Assembly: GCA_964236105.1 (NCBI GenBank)
Contig: CAXSBC010000002.1
Location: 1 to 64,000, forward strand
Source: Lichenicola sp964236105
Lineage (GTDB): Bacteria; Pseudomonadota; Alphaproteobacteria; Acetobacterales; Acetobacteraceae
Direction: 5' to 3'
DNA: 64,000 bases
How positions within the stretch are numbered: position 1 is the first letter of the stretch; each line of letters opens with the position of its first letter. The position numbers and the translations under genes were made by a program. The notes below the pieces were generated by a model. That model saw nothing but the letters and a program-made list of their open reading frames with translations, ran no database searches and was not told where the DNA came from. This document shows positions 1 to 8,179 of the stretch, in pieces.

Positions 1-218
1 AAAGCGCCGCCAACATATCCCTTCCAAACATATTCGACTGTCAATGAACAGACGCCGCTCCATGTTGCCATGAAGGCCTCAGCCCGGAAGCGGAGGAAGT
101 TGCAGCGGAGCGGGTCGACACCCGTTCCGTCATCTGCGGCGGAGACGAGGATTTAGGCGCGCCTGCCGCCCCCGTCAACCGGCAAACCGTCATCGCGCGC
201 ACTTCTTCGAAGCCTTGG

Positions 219-1871
219 TCAGTTCCTCGCTTCAAGCCGTGGCGGCGCCGACGCCGGGTCGGCGGGTCCGGACGCGCCCCCATCTGCCGGCCCGCCGGGA
301 AAGCTCGGCTCCCACCCCCCACCAAGCGCGGTGTAGAGCTGCACGAGGTTCGAGGCCTCCGTCATCGTGCTGGTCGCCAGCTGCTGTTGCGCCGACAGCA
401 GGGTCCGCTGCGCGTCGAGCACGTTCAGGAAGGTCTCCAGCCCATGCGTGTATTGCTGCTGCGCCAGCTCCAGCGCCCGCCGGGCCGCCTGCACCGATTG
501 CGCGAGCTGGTCGTGCCGCTGCTGCTCGGCCGCATAGGCCGTGAGGGCGTTATCAACATCGTGCCAGGCGCTGAGCACGGTCTGCTGGTAGCTGATCGCC
601 GCTTCCTGCTGTCGCGCCTTGCTGAGCTGCAGCTGGCCGCGCAGGCGACCGCCCTCGAAGATCGGCAGGCTGATCGTCGGCCCGAAATTGTAGGCTGCCG
701 CCGACCAGAAGGCGAGGTCGCGCAACGACAGGCTCTCCAGGTTCAGAGCGCCGGTCAGCGTCACCCTCGGATAGAAGTTCGCCACCGCGACCCCGACATT
801 CGCCGTCGCCGCATGCAGCTGCGCCTCTGCCTGACGGATGTCGGGACGCCGGCGCGCCAGCTCCGACGGAAGCCCGATCGGCACCCGCGGCGGTATCGCC
901 GGCACCAGCGCGGACTGCTCCAGCTCGGCCCGCAGCGCCTGCGGCGGCTCCCCCAGCAGCAGGCTGAGCGCGTTGATCTGCTGCGCCACCTGCTGCTTGT
1001 CGTTCGGGATCTCGGCCGTCGTCGTCTCGAGCTGCGTCAGCGCGTTCTCGACATCGAGCTCGGTCGTGAGCCCTCCCACGTAGCGCTGTCGCGTCAGGAC
1101 GAGCGACGCCTCCTCGGTCTTCTGGTTGTCGACCGCGATGGCGAGCTGCGTCTGCGACCCGCGCAGCATCATGTAGTCGCGCGCGACCTCGGCAAGCCGC
1201 GCGATCAGCACCGACCGGCGGTCTTCCGCCGACACGGCCACGCTTGCCCTGGCGGATTCAACCTCCCGGCGCACCCGACCCCACAGATCGAGCTCCCAGG
1301 ACGCATCGATCCCTTCTTCGAAGATATCGACCGCGGGCGTGGTCACCGAGCCGGCATATTGCTGCAGGCTCCTGACGTTCGCGCCCGAGATCGTCGTGCC
1401 GGCGAGGCTTGCTCCGTTGGCCGGCAGTCCGCTGACGCTGTCCTGCAGGCCGCGCTCGATCTCCTTGTCGCTGATCTTCGTGCGCATGTAGCTGCCGGCA
1501 CCGGTGAGGGTCGGATACCGGTCGGCGGCGGTGACCCGCAGCTGCGCCCGGCTTTCCACCAGCCGCGCCGTCGCCAGCCGCACGTCGAGGTTGGTCTGCG
1601 CCGCCCGTGCCTCCAGCGCCGACAGCTCCGGATCACCGAACACGTCCCACCAGCGCGGATCGGGCGGTGACGGATCGGGCGTGCTGGCCGGCGCGGCCAT
1701 CCCGGATGCGGCCTGCCCGCTGCCGCCCTGCGTCGTCAGCCAGCTGCTGGGCGACCAGAGGCTCGGCCGCCGGAAGTCCGGCCCGACGCTGCAGCCCGAT
1801 CCGCTCAGCGCAGCACCTGCGAGCAATGCGCGAAGCCCCGCCATGGCCCGCCTGTTCAGTCTGGACGCCAT
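219..1871 (-). CDS. Outer-membrane efflux lipoprotein (OprM/NodT family)
   Basis: This is the outer-membrane channel of a tripartite RND-type drug or solute efflux pump; two OEP repeats form a trimeric beta-barrel and periplasmic tunnel. The 550-residue length fits NodT/OprM proteins. The start at 1871 is chosen because AGGAG lies about 7 nt upstream and a lipoprotein-like signal follows (LLAGAALSGSGC, then SVGPDFRRP, a typical OprM-type mature start). Family phrases are visible later, such as ELARRRPDIRQAEAQLHAA and SWELDLWGRVRREVESAR. It is divergent from a TetR gene with a palindromic operator between them, so TetR repression is likely. No membrane-fusion or inner-membrane pump gene follows in the 218 bases before the window edge, where I see no gene. 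The family is secure; the substrate is unknown. Confidence 0.9.
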   Translation of the reverse strand: MASRLNRRAMAGLRALLAGAALSGSGCSVGPDFRRPSLWSPSSWLTTQGGSGQAASGMAAPASTPDPSPPDPRWWDVFGDPELSALEARAAQTNLDVRLATARLVESRAQLRVTAADRYPTLTGAGSYMRTKISDKEIERGLQDSVSGLPANGASLAGTTISGANVRSLQQYAGSVTTPAVDIFEEGIDASWELDLWGRVRREVESARASVAVSAEDRRSVLIARLAEVARDYMMLRGSQTQLAIAVDNQKTEEASLVLTRQRYVGGLTTELDVENALTQLETTTAEIPNDKQQVAQQINALSLLLGEPPQALRAELEQSALVPAIPPRVPIGLPSELARRRPDIRQAEAQLHAATANVGVAVANFYPRVTLTGALNLESLSLRDLAFWSAAAYNFGPTISLPIFEGGRLRGQLQLSKARQQEAAISYQQTVLSAWHDVDNALTAYAAEQQRHDQLAQSVQAARRALELAQQQYTHGLETFLNVLDAQRTLLSAQQQLATSTMTEASNLVQLYTALGGGWEPSFPGGPADGGASGPADPASAPPRLEARN

Positions 1872-1961
1872 GGGACCGCTCCTGTCGCCGGGGCCACGTT
1901 GCTCCGTCGCCAGTCGCCCGATCATCCGGATGCGACCGCCACCCTCGGACGAGCATGACAA

Positions 1962-1982
1962 CTGACCGACCGGTTCGGTCAG
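1962..1982. promoter_or_regulatory. Palindromic operator, probable TetR-family binding site
   Basis: A 21-bp inverted repeat has half-sites CTGACCGA and TCGGTCAG around a 5-bp centre CCGGT. Each 8-bp arm is perfect. The sequence resembles TGACCGACCGGTCGGTCA-type operators of many TetR/AcrR repressors (family knowledge). It lies midway between the divergent efflux gene (start 1871) and tetR gene (start 2091) and directly precedes a TTGACA hexamer. It could therefore control both promoters. Binding by the adjacent TetR protein is inference. Confidence 0.7.
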
Positions 1983-1984
1983 CG

Positions 1985-2012
1985 TTGACAAGCCGACAGT
2001 ATCTGCTTTGCT
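1985..2012 (+). promoter_or_regulatory. Candidate sigma70 promoter for the tetR gene
   Basis: A perfect -35 hexamer TTGACA (1985-1990) begins 2 nt after the palindromic operator. About 16 bp further is a weak -10 candidate, TTTGCT. A repressor on the operator would clash with polymerase here, fitting autoregulation. The poor -10 keeps confidence low. Confidence 0.35.
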
Positions 2013-2090
2013 CGTGCCGTCAATGTCAGGGTCGGACGCTGGGCGGCCGGAGCCGCCTGCCCGGCCAGGCGCCATGACCGGAGGCGCACC

Positions 2091-2741
2091 ATGTCGGAGC
2101 AGGAAGAACACTCGACGGCCAAGCGGCGGCAGATCATCCGTGGCGCCGAGATCATCTTCACCGAGTGCGGCTACGAGGGCGCCAGCATGTCGCGGATCGC
2201 GCTGCAGGCGGCGGTGTCCAAGGGCACCCTCTACAACTATTTCGCCGGCAAGTCCGAGCTGTTCGCCGCCTTCGTCGCACAGAAGACCAGCACCACCCTG
2301 ATCCATATATTCGAGCCGGTCATCGAGCGGGACGACGTCCGCACCATCCTGCACGACATCGCCCACCGCATGATCTCGCTGATGCTCTCCCCGGGCAGCC
2401 TCGTGCTGTACCGGATCGTGATATCGGAAGCCGGCAAGTTCCCGCATCTGGCTCAGATCTTCTGGGAGGCCGGGCCGCAGCGGGCGCTCACCCACATGGC
2501 GTCCTGGCTCACCGAGCAGATGCGTGTGGGCCGCCTCCGGCAGGCCGATCCCGACATCGCCGCCGACCAGTTCTTCGCGCTCTGCCAGACCTCGTACTGC
2601 ATGAAGCGCCGGCTGCAGCTGGTCCCGGAGATCTCGCCGGAGGAGCTGAACATCGTGGTCGAGGGTGCCGTCCTGCTGTTCCTCGCCACCTACGGCCTGA
2701 GGGCCGAGGATCATCCGGCGCACCGGTCCGCCGCTGCATGA
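2091..2741 (+). CDS. TetR/AcrR-family transcriptional regulator
   Basis: A 216-residue one-component repressor. The N-terminal TetR helix-turn-helix spans about residues 12-58 (RRQIIRGAEIIFTECGYEG, then MSRIALQAAVSKGTLYNYF), with the usual GTLYNYF recognition-helix ending. The C-terminal ligand and dimer domain (residues 70-205) has AefR/AcrR-like features. The start at 2091 follows a purine-rich CCGGAGGCGCACC stretch. It is divergent from the efflux outer-membrane gene and shares a 219-bp spacer carrying a palindromic operator. The likely job is inducible repression of that efflux component and of itself; the inducing ligand cannot be read from sequence. Confidence 0.9.
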   Translation: MSEQEEHSTAKRRQIIRGAEIIFTECGYEGASMSRIALQAAVSKGTLYNYFAGKSELFAAFVAQKTSTTLIHIFEPVIERDDVRTILHDIAHRMISLMLSPGSLVLYRIVISEAGKFPHLAQIFWEAGPQRALTHMASWLTEQMRVGRLRQADPDIAADQFFALCQTSYCMKRRLQLVPEISPEELNIVVEGAVLLFLATYGLRAEDHPAHRSAAA

Positions 2742-2799
2742 GCGATGCCCCTTGCAGCCTCCGGCATGGAACGCTAGGAACCGCGCCACGCCCGGTGTC

Positions 2800-2874
<75 letters not shown>

Positions 2875-2903
2875 CGCGCCGGCGCCACAGGTTGCCGATC
2901 CTC

Positions 2904-3113
2904 ATGCCCCAGCCGCCCCGGTCCCGGACGTCCCCCCGGCCCCCGCCCGCGTCGGGCGATCGTGCAGAAGCCGAGCGTCAGGCGAGGCTCGCGCGGGAAG
3001 CGGCGGCGCTGCGCGAGAACCTGCGCCGCCGCAAGCAGCAGATGCGGGCCCGCGAGGACGAGCCGGCCGACGCCGCACCGCCTGCCATCCCGCCCGGCCG
3101 CGATCCGGCCTGA
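2904..3113 (+). CDS. Small basic hypothetical protein (69 aa)
   Basis: A short gene directly after tRNA-Thr. The product has a Pro/Arg-rich N-terminus, then a charged amphipathic helix (ERQARLAREAAALRENLRRR, residues about 27-46, continuing KQQMRARE), then a Pro/Ala tail. This helix pattern (ALRxNLxRRK) recurs in short uncharacterised proteins of Rhodospirillales, from memory and unverified. The ATG at 2904 was chosen because longer readings would start inside the tRNA. No catalytic motif, signal peptide or membrane segment is visible. Function unknown. Confidence 0.5.
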   Translation: MPQPPRSRTSPRPPPASGDRAEAERQARLAREAAALRENLRRRKQQMRAREDEPADAAPPAIPPGRDPA

Positions 3114-3152
3114 TCTCCACCGATTGCTCCCCTGCCCCATGACGGGCTAGTG

Positions 3153-3197
3153 GTGCCTGGCTATCGCCGTTGCGGCCGGCTCGGATCAACCAGGCAC
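3153..3197. repeat. Inverted repeat upstream of dcd
   Basis: GTGCCTGG at 3153-3160 and CCAGGCAC at 3190-3197 form a perfect 8-bp inverted repeat with a 29-nt GC-rich spacer. It ends 31 bp before the dcd start. It could be a transcript hairpin or an operator; it could also be chance. Confidence 0.35.
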
Positions 3198-3228
3198 GGC
3201 CCACCCGCCAGGACGAGGATCGACGCCG

Positions 3229-3783
3229 ATGCCGGTCATGCCCGATAGCTGGATCCGACGCATGGCGACCGAGCGGGCGATGATCGAGCCGTTCGTCGAC
3301 ACGCAGCGGCGCGACGGCGTCATCAGCTACGGCCTGTCCTCCTACGGCTACGACGCGCGCGTCGCCTCGGAGTTCAAGATCTTCACCGACGTCGACAGCG
3401 TCACCGTCGACCCGAAGAACTTCAACGAGAAGAGCTTCGTCACCCGCAACGTGCCGGTCTGCATCATCCCGCCGAACAGCTTCGCGCTGGCGCACACGAT
3501 CGAGTATTTCCGCATCCCGCGAGACGTGCTGGTGATCTGTCTCGGCAAATCCACCTATGCGCGCTGCGGCATCATCGTGAACGTCACGCCGCTCGAGCCG
3601 GAATGGGAAGGCCAGGTCACCATCGAGATCAGCAACACGACGCCCCTGCCCGCCCGCATCTATGCCGACGAGGGCATCTGCCAGTTCCTGTTCCTGCAGG
3701 GCGACAGCCCGTGCGAGGTCAGCTACGCCGACAAGTCCGGCAAATACATGGGCCAGCGCGGCGTCGCCACGCCGCGCATGTGA
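3229..3783 (+). CDS. dcd: dCTP deaminase
   Basis: Dcd converts dCTP to dUTP and ammonia, feeding thymidylate synthesis. The 184-residue protein has the typical start (MPVMPDSWIRRMA), substrate-contact segments (GLSSYGYDARV, GKSTYARCGIIVNVTPLEPE) and the catalytic-Glu region VTPLEPEWEGQVTIEISNTT. The C-terminal GKYMGQRGVATPRM lid is intact. ATG codons at 3229 and 3238 are both possible; 3229 matches the usual family length. It is followed 16 bp later by murA on the same strand, so they are probably cotranscribed. Confidence 0.97.
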   Translation: MPVMPDSWIRRMATERAMIEPFVDTQRRDGVISYGLSSYGYDARVASEFKIFTDVDSVTVDPKNFNEKSFVTRNVPVCIIPPNSFALAHTIEYFRIPRDVLVICLGKSTYARCGIIVNVTPLEPEWEGQVTIEISNTTPLPARIYADEGICQFLFLQGDSPCEVSYADKSGKYMGQRGVATPRM

Positions 3784-3799
3784 GAGAGAGCGACACGCG

Positions 3800-5065
<1,266 letters not shown>

Positions 5066-5117
5066 GACCGGAGCCGGGTGCGGCTGCGGGACGCCCATGC
5101 GCGCGGCACCCTTCCGC

Positions 5118-5135
5118 AGCATCCGGCCGGATGCT
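5118..5135. repeat. Perfect 18-bp palindrome between murA and hisG
   Basis: AGCATCCGGCCGGATGCT reads identically on both strands. It lies 52 bp after the murA stop and 58 bp before the hisG start. No T-tract follows, so it is not a classic intrinsic terminator. A dimeric-regulator operator or an RNA hairpin separating two transcription units are the options. Confidence 0.6.
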
Positions 5136-5193
5136 ATCGCCCCGGCCTGCGTGCGGCCCGGTTCGGTGCGCGCCGGTCCGCCCCGGAGACCTC

Positions 5194-5919
5194 ATGTCAG
5201 CGCTGCCCCGTGCCGCCGCCCTTGCCCCGGACACCACAGCACCGCTGGTGCTGGCCCTGCCCAAGGGCCGCATCCTGCACGAGTGCGGGCCGCTGCTGGC
5301 CGCAGCCGGCGTCCAGCCCGCCGCCGACTGCCTCGACGAGGACAGCCGCCGCCTGCGCTTTCCCACCAGCGATCCGATGCTCGACGTGGTGCGGGTGCGC
5401 CCCTTCGATGTCGCGACCTTCGTGGCCTTCGGCGCGGCCCAGATCGGCATCTGCGGCGCGGACGTGCTGATGGAGTTCGATTATCCCGAGATCTACGCGC
5501 CGCTCGACCTGCGCATCGGCGGCTGCCGCGTCTCGATCGCCGAGCCGGCCGCATCGGCCGACGACGACGACCCGGCGCGCTGGTCGCAGGTGCGCGTGGC
5601 GACCAAGTATCCCAACATCGCGCGCCGGCACTTCGCCGCCCGCGGCGTGCACGCCGACATCGTGCACCTCAACGGCGCGATGGAGCTGGCTCCCGGCCTC
5701 GGCCTGTGCCGCCTGATCGTCGACCTGGTGCAGACCGGATCGACCCTGAAGGCGAACGGCCTGCAGGAGGTGGAGGTGATCGCCGACGTCACCAGCCGGC
5801 TGATCGTCAACCGCACCGCGCTGAAGACCCAGCCGGAAGCGGTGGGGGCCTGGATCCGCCGCTTCAGCCGGGCGGTCGACGGCCGGACCGACGCCGCCGG
5901 ACCGGTCGCCGGATCGTGA
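5194..5919 (+). CDS. hisG: ATP phosphoribosyltransferase, short form
   Basis: HisG condenses ATP with PRPP in the first step of histidine synthesis. At 241 residues it is the short form, lacking the C-terminal ACT-like regulatory domain. Short HisG normally works as a hetero-octamer with HisZ (family knowledge), and no hisZ is in the window. Visible motifs are LALPKGRILHECGPLL, GICGADVLMEFDYPE, the PRPP-binding region GLCRLIVDLVQTGSTLKANG and RVATKYPNIARRHF. The ATG at 5194 follows GGAGACCTC. The stop overlaps the hisD GTG start by 4 nt, so hisGD are translationally coupled. Confidence 0.95.
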   Translation: MSALPRAAALAPDTTAPLVLALPKGRILHECGPLLAAAGVQPAADCLDEDSRRLRFPTSDPMLDVVRVRPFDVATFVAFGAAQIGICGADVLMEFDYPEIYAPLDLRIGGCRVSIAEPAASADDDDPARWSQVRVATKYPNIARRHFAARGVHADIVHLNGAMELAPGLGLCRLIVDLVQTGSTLKANGLQEVEVIADVTSRLIVNRTALKTQPEAVGAWIRRFSRAVDGRTDAAGPVAGS

Positions 5920-7214
5920 GGCGCCTCGACGCGTCCGCGGCGGGCTTCGCCGAGGCGTTCGAGGCGCTGGCGAGCGAGACCCGCGACGGCGGCAGCCGCG
6001 TCGACGGGCCGGTACGGGAGATCCTGGAGACGGTGCGCGCGCAGGGCGACGCCGCCGTCTGCGCCTATACCGACCGCTTCGACCGGCACGAGCAGCCGCT
6101 GACCCCGGACCGGCTGCGCGTCGCCGCCGCCGACATCGATGCCGCCTGCGCCGCCATCCCGTCCGGACTGCAGCAGGCGCTGGAGCTCGCGGCCCGTCGC
6201 ATCGAGCGCTTCCACCGCGCGCAGATGCCGCAGGGCTTCGCCTTCGAGGACGAGGCCGGGCTGACCCTCGGGCTGCGCTGGACGCCGCTCGACTCCGCCG
6301 GGATCTACGTGCCCGGCGGCAAGGCCGCCTACCCGTCGTCGGTGCTGATGAACGCCATCCCGGCACGGGTCGCCGGCGTCGGCCGCATCGCCATGTGCGT
6401 GCCCTGTCCGGGCGGCGTGCTCAATCCGCTGGTGCTCGCCGCCGCCAGGCTGGCCGGCGTCGAGGAGGTCTACCGCATCGGCGGCGCGCAGGCGGTGGCG
6501 GCACTCGCCTACGGCACGGCCACGATCGCGCCCGTCGACCGCATCGTCGGCCCCGGCAACGCCTATGTCGCCGAGGCCAAGCGCCAGGTGTTCGGCCATG
6601 TCGGCATCGACAGCATCGCCGGCCCCTCCGAGGTCGTGATCGTCGCGGATGGCGACAACGATCCGCACCACGTCGCCCTCGACCTGCTCGCCCAGGCCGA
6701 GCACGACGAGCAGGCCCAGTCGATCCTGGTCACCGATGACGGCGTCTTCGCCGATGCCGTGGCGGCCGCGGTGCAGGCTGCGCTGGCGACGCTGCCGCGT
6801 GCCGCCATCGCCGGTGCGAGCTGGGCATCCTATGGCGCCATCATCCTGGTGCCCCGGATGGCGGCGGCGTGGCCGATCGTGAACCGGCTCGCGCCCGAGC
6901 ACCTGCAGCTCATGCTGGTCGACGACCGGGACGCGTTCGCCGCCATCCGTCATGCCGGCGCCATCTTCCGCGGCCGTCACTGTCCGGAAGCGATCGGCGA
7001 CTACGTGGGCGGTCCGAACCACGTGCTGCCGACCAGCCGGACCGCGCGCTTCGCCTCAGGCCTCTCGGTGTTCGACTTCCTCAAGCGCACCACCTGGATC
7101 GCGGCCGACAGGCAGGGGCTGGCGCAGGTCGGGCCGGCCGCGGTGGCGCTTGCCGAGGCCGAGGGCCTGCAGGCGCATGCGGCCAGCGTCGCCGCCAGAC
7201 TCGGCCACGCTTGA
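5916..7214 (+). CDS. hisD: Histidinol dehydrogenase
   Basis: HisD makes the last two NAD-dependent oxidations from histidinol to histidine and binds zinc. The 432-residue length is normal. Motifs are YVPGGKAAYPSSVLM, the NAD site region RIGGAQAVAALAYGT, GPGNAYVAEAKRQVFG, the zinc ligands in LAQAEHDEQAQS (Gln and His) and the catalytic Glu-His in NRLAPEHLQLM. The GTG start at 5916 overlaps the hisG stop (GTGA). The rest of the pathway is not nearby. A 147-bp gap to infA follows. Confidence 0.97.
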   Translation: MRRLDASAAGFAEAFEALASETRDGGSRVDGPVREILETVRAQGDAAVCAYTDRFDRHEQPLTPDRLRVAAADIDAACAAIPSGLQQALELAARRIERFHRAQMPQGFAFEDEAGLTLGLRWTPLDSAGIYVPGGKAAYPSSVLMNAIPARVAGVGRIAMCVPCPGGVLNPLVLAAARLAGVEEVYRIGGAQAVAALAYGTATIAPVDRIVGPGNAYVAEAKRQVFGHVGIDSIAGPSEVVIVADGDNDPHHVALDLLAQAEHDEQAQSILVTDDGVFADAVAAAVQAALATLPRAAIAGASWASYGAIILVPRMAAAWPIVNRLAPEHLQLMLVDDRDAFAAIRHAGAIFRGRHCPEAIGDYVGGPNHVLPTSRTARFASGLSVFDFLKRTTWIAADRQGLAQVGPAAVALAEAEGLQAHAASVAARLGHA

Positions 7215-7318
7215 CCGCCGTCGGCGCAATCCTCATGTTCCGGCCCGAAATCCTGCGCGAATGCCGCCTTCCTGCAGCAGATGAGCCGGACTCCCAGCCA
7301 TAACCGAGGAGGCGCCTG

Positions 7319-7369
7319 ATGCGTCAGTGCCACACGATCCAACAACAGACCGACGAACGCAATGTCTAA
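7319..7369 (+). CDS. Possible 16-residue leader peptide upstream of infA
   Basis: A mini-ORF (MRQCHTIQQQTDERNV) starts 6 nt after a strong AGGAGG at 7307-7312. Its stop TAA (7367-7369) lies inside the first codons of infA, so the two overlap in different frames. infA itself has only a weak purine stretch (GACGAACGC) before its ATG. The arrangement suggests ribosomes may be delivered to infA by translational coupling. There is no protein-level evidence for the peptide; the strong Shine-Dalgarno and the overlap are the only support. Confidence 0.35.
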   Translation: MRQCHTIQQQTDERNV

Positions 7370-7580
7370 GGAAGACATGATCGAGTTCAGCGGCACCGTT
7401 CAGGAACTGCTGCCGAACGCGATGTTTCGCGTGAAGCTCGACAACGAGCACACCATCCTCGCCCACACCAGCGGCAAGATGCGCAAGAACCGCATCCGCG
7501 TTCTCGCCGGCGACCGCGTCAACGTCGAGATGACTCCCTACGACCTGTCCAAGGGTCGCATCACCTTCCGCTTCAAGTAG
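7362..7580 (+). CDS. infA: Translation initiation factor IF-1
   Basis: IF-1 is a single S1-like OB fold that occupies the ribosomal A site during initiation. The 72-residue sequence is almost canonical: MSKEDMIEFSGTV, then LPNAMFRVKLDN, HTSGKMRKNRIRVLAGDRV and the ending YDLSKGRITFRFK. The start at 7362 fits family length. Its own Shine-Dalgarno is weak, and an upstream overlapping mini-ORF with AGGAGG may supply ribosomes. maf follows within 10 bp, so infA-maf-rng-yacG look like one transcription unit. Confidence 0.98.
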   Translation: MSKEDMIEFSGTVQELLPNAMFRVKLDNEHTILAHTSGKMRKNRIRVLAGDRVNVEMTPYDLSKGRITFRFK

Positions 7581-7588
7581 CGCCCCTC

Positions 7589-8179
7589 TTGCCAGAGGCC
7601 GTGCGCGCCAGGCTGTTCCTGGCCTCGGCAAGTCCGCGTCGGCGCGACCTGCTCGCACAGATCGGCATCGAGCCGGACGCCATCCTCACCCCCGACATCG
7701 ACGAGACCCCGCGTCGCGACGAGCTGCCGCGGCACTACGCCGTCCGGTTGGCCCACGCCAAGGCGGAGGCCGGGATCCGGCTGGCGCCGGGCGACGGGCT
7801 GCTGCTCGCCGCCGACACCGTCGTCGCCCTCGGCCGACGCATCCTGCCCAAGGCTGAGGACGAGGCGGTCGCGCGCCGATGCCTCGGCCTGCTGTCGGGG
7901 CGACGTCACACGGTGATCACGGCCGTGGTGCTGCGCGGTCCGGCGGGCGGCATCAGCAGCCGCGTGGTCGAGAGCACGGTCGGCTTCTCGCGCCTGACCG
8001 ACCGGCAGACCGACGCGCTGGTCGCCGCCGGGGACTGGCGCGGCAAGGCCGGCGGCTACGCGCTGCAGGGTCATGCGGCGGCGTTCGTGCGGTTCCTGTC
8101 CGGCAGCCATTCCAACGTCGTCGGGCTGCCGCTGTTCGAGACGGCGCAGCTGCTGCGCGGACGCGGCTGGCTGGCGTGA
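7589..8179 (+). CDS. maf: Maf-family nucleotide pyrophosphatase
   Basis: Maf proteins hydrolyse non-canonical or modified nucleoside triphosphates to the monophosphate. The 196-residue form has the N-terminal signature LFLASASPRRRDLL, the ADTVVALGRRILPKAED strand and the AGDWRGKAGGYALQGHAAAF segment. The start is uncertain: TTG at 7589 lacks a clear ribosome site and GTG at 7601 (MRARLFLASASP) is equally plausible. The gene overlaps rng by 4 nt (GTGA), so the two are coupled. The exact substrate class (dTTP/UTP or m7GTP type) was not resolved. Confidence 0.93.
   Translation: MPEAVRARLFLASASPRRRDLLAQIGIEPDAILTPDIDETPRRDELPRHYAVRLAHAKAEAGIRLAPGDGLLLAADTVVALGRRILPKAEDEAVARRCLGLLSGRRHTVITAVVLRGPAGGISSRVVESTVGFSRLTDRQTDALVAAGDWRGKAGGYALQGHAAAFVRFLSGSHSNVVGLPLFETAQLLRGRGWLA

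Noticed and set aside
41..325. A 94-codon minus-strand open frame at the left edge
   Set aside because: It overlaps the end of the efflux gene, is Arg/Ser-rich, and has no Shine-Dalgarno or known motif. I see no supported gene in 1-218.
3662..3799. Longer upstream start for murA overlapping dcd
   Set aside because: The extra 46 residues are Arg/Ala/Ser-rich shadow of dcd; MurA proteins begin at the MDRFLIRGG position with an upstream purine-rich site.
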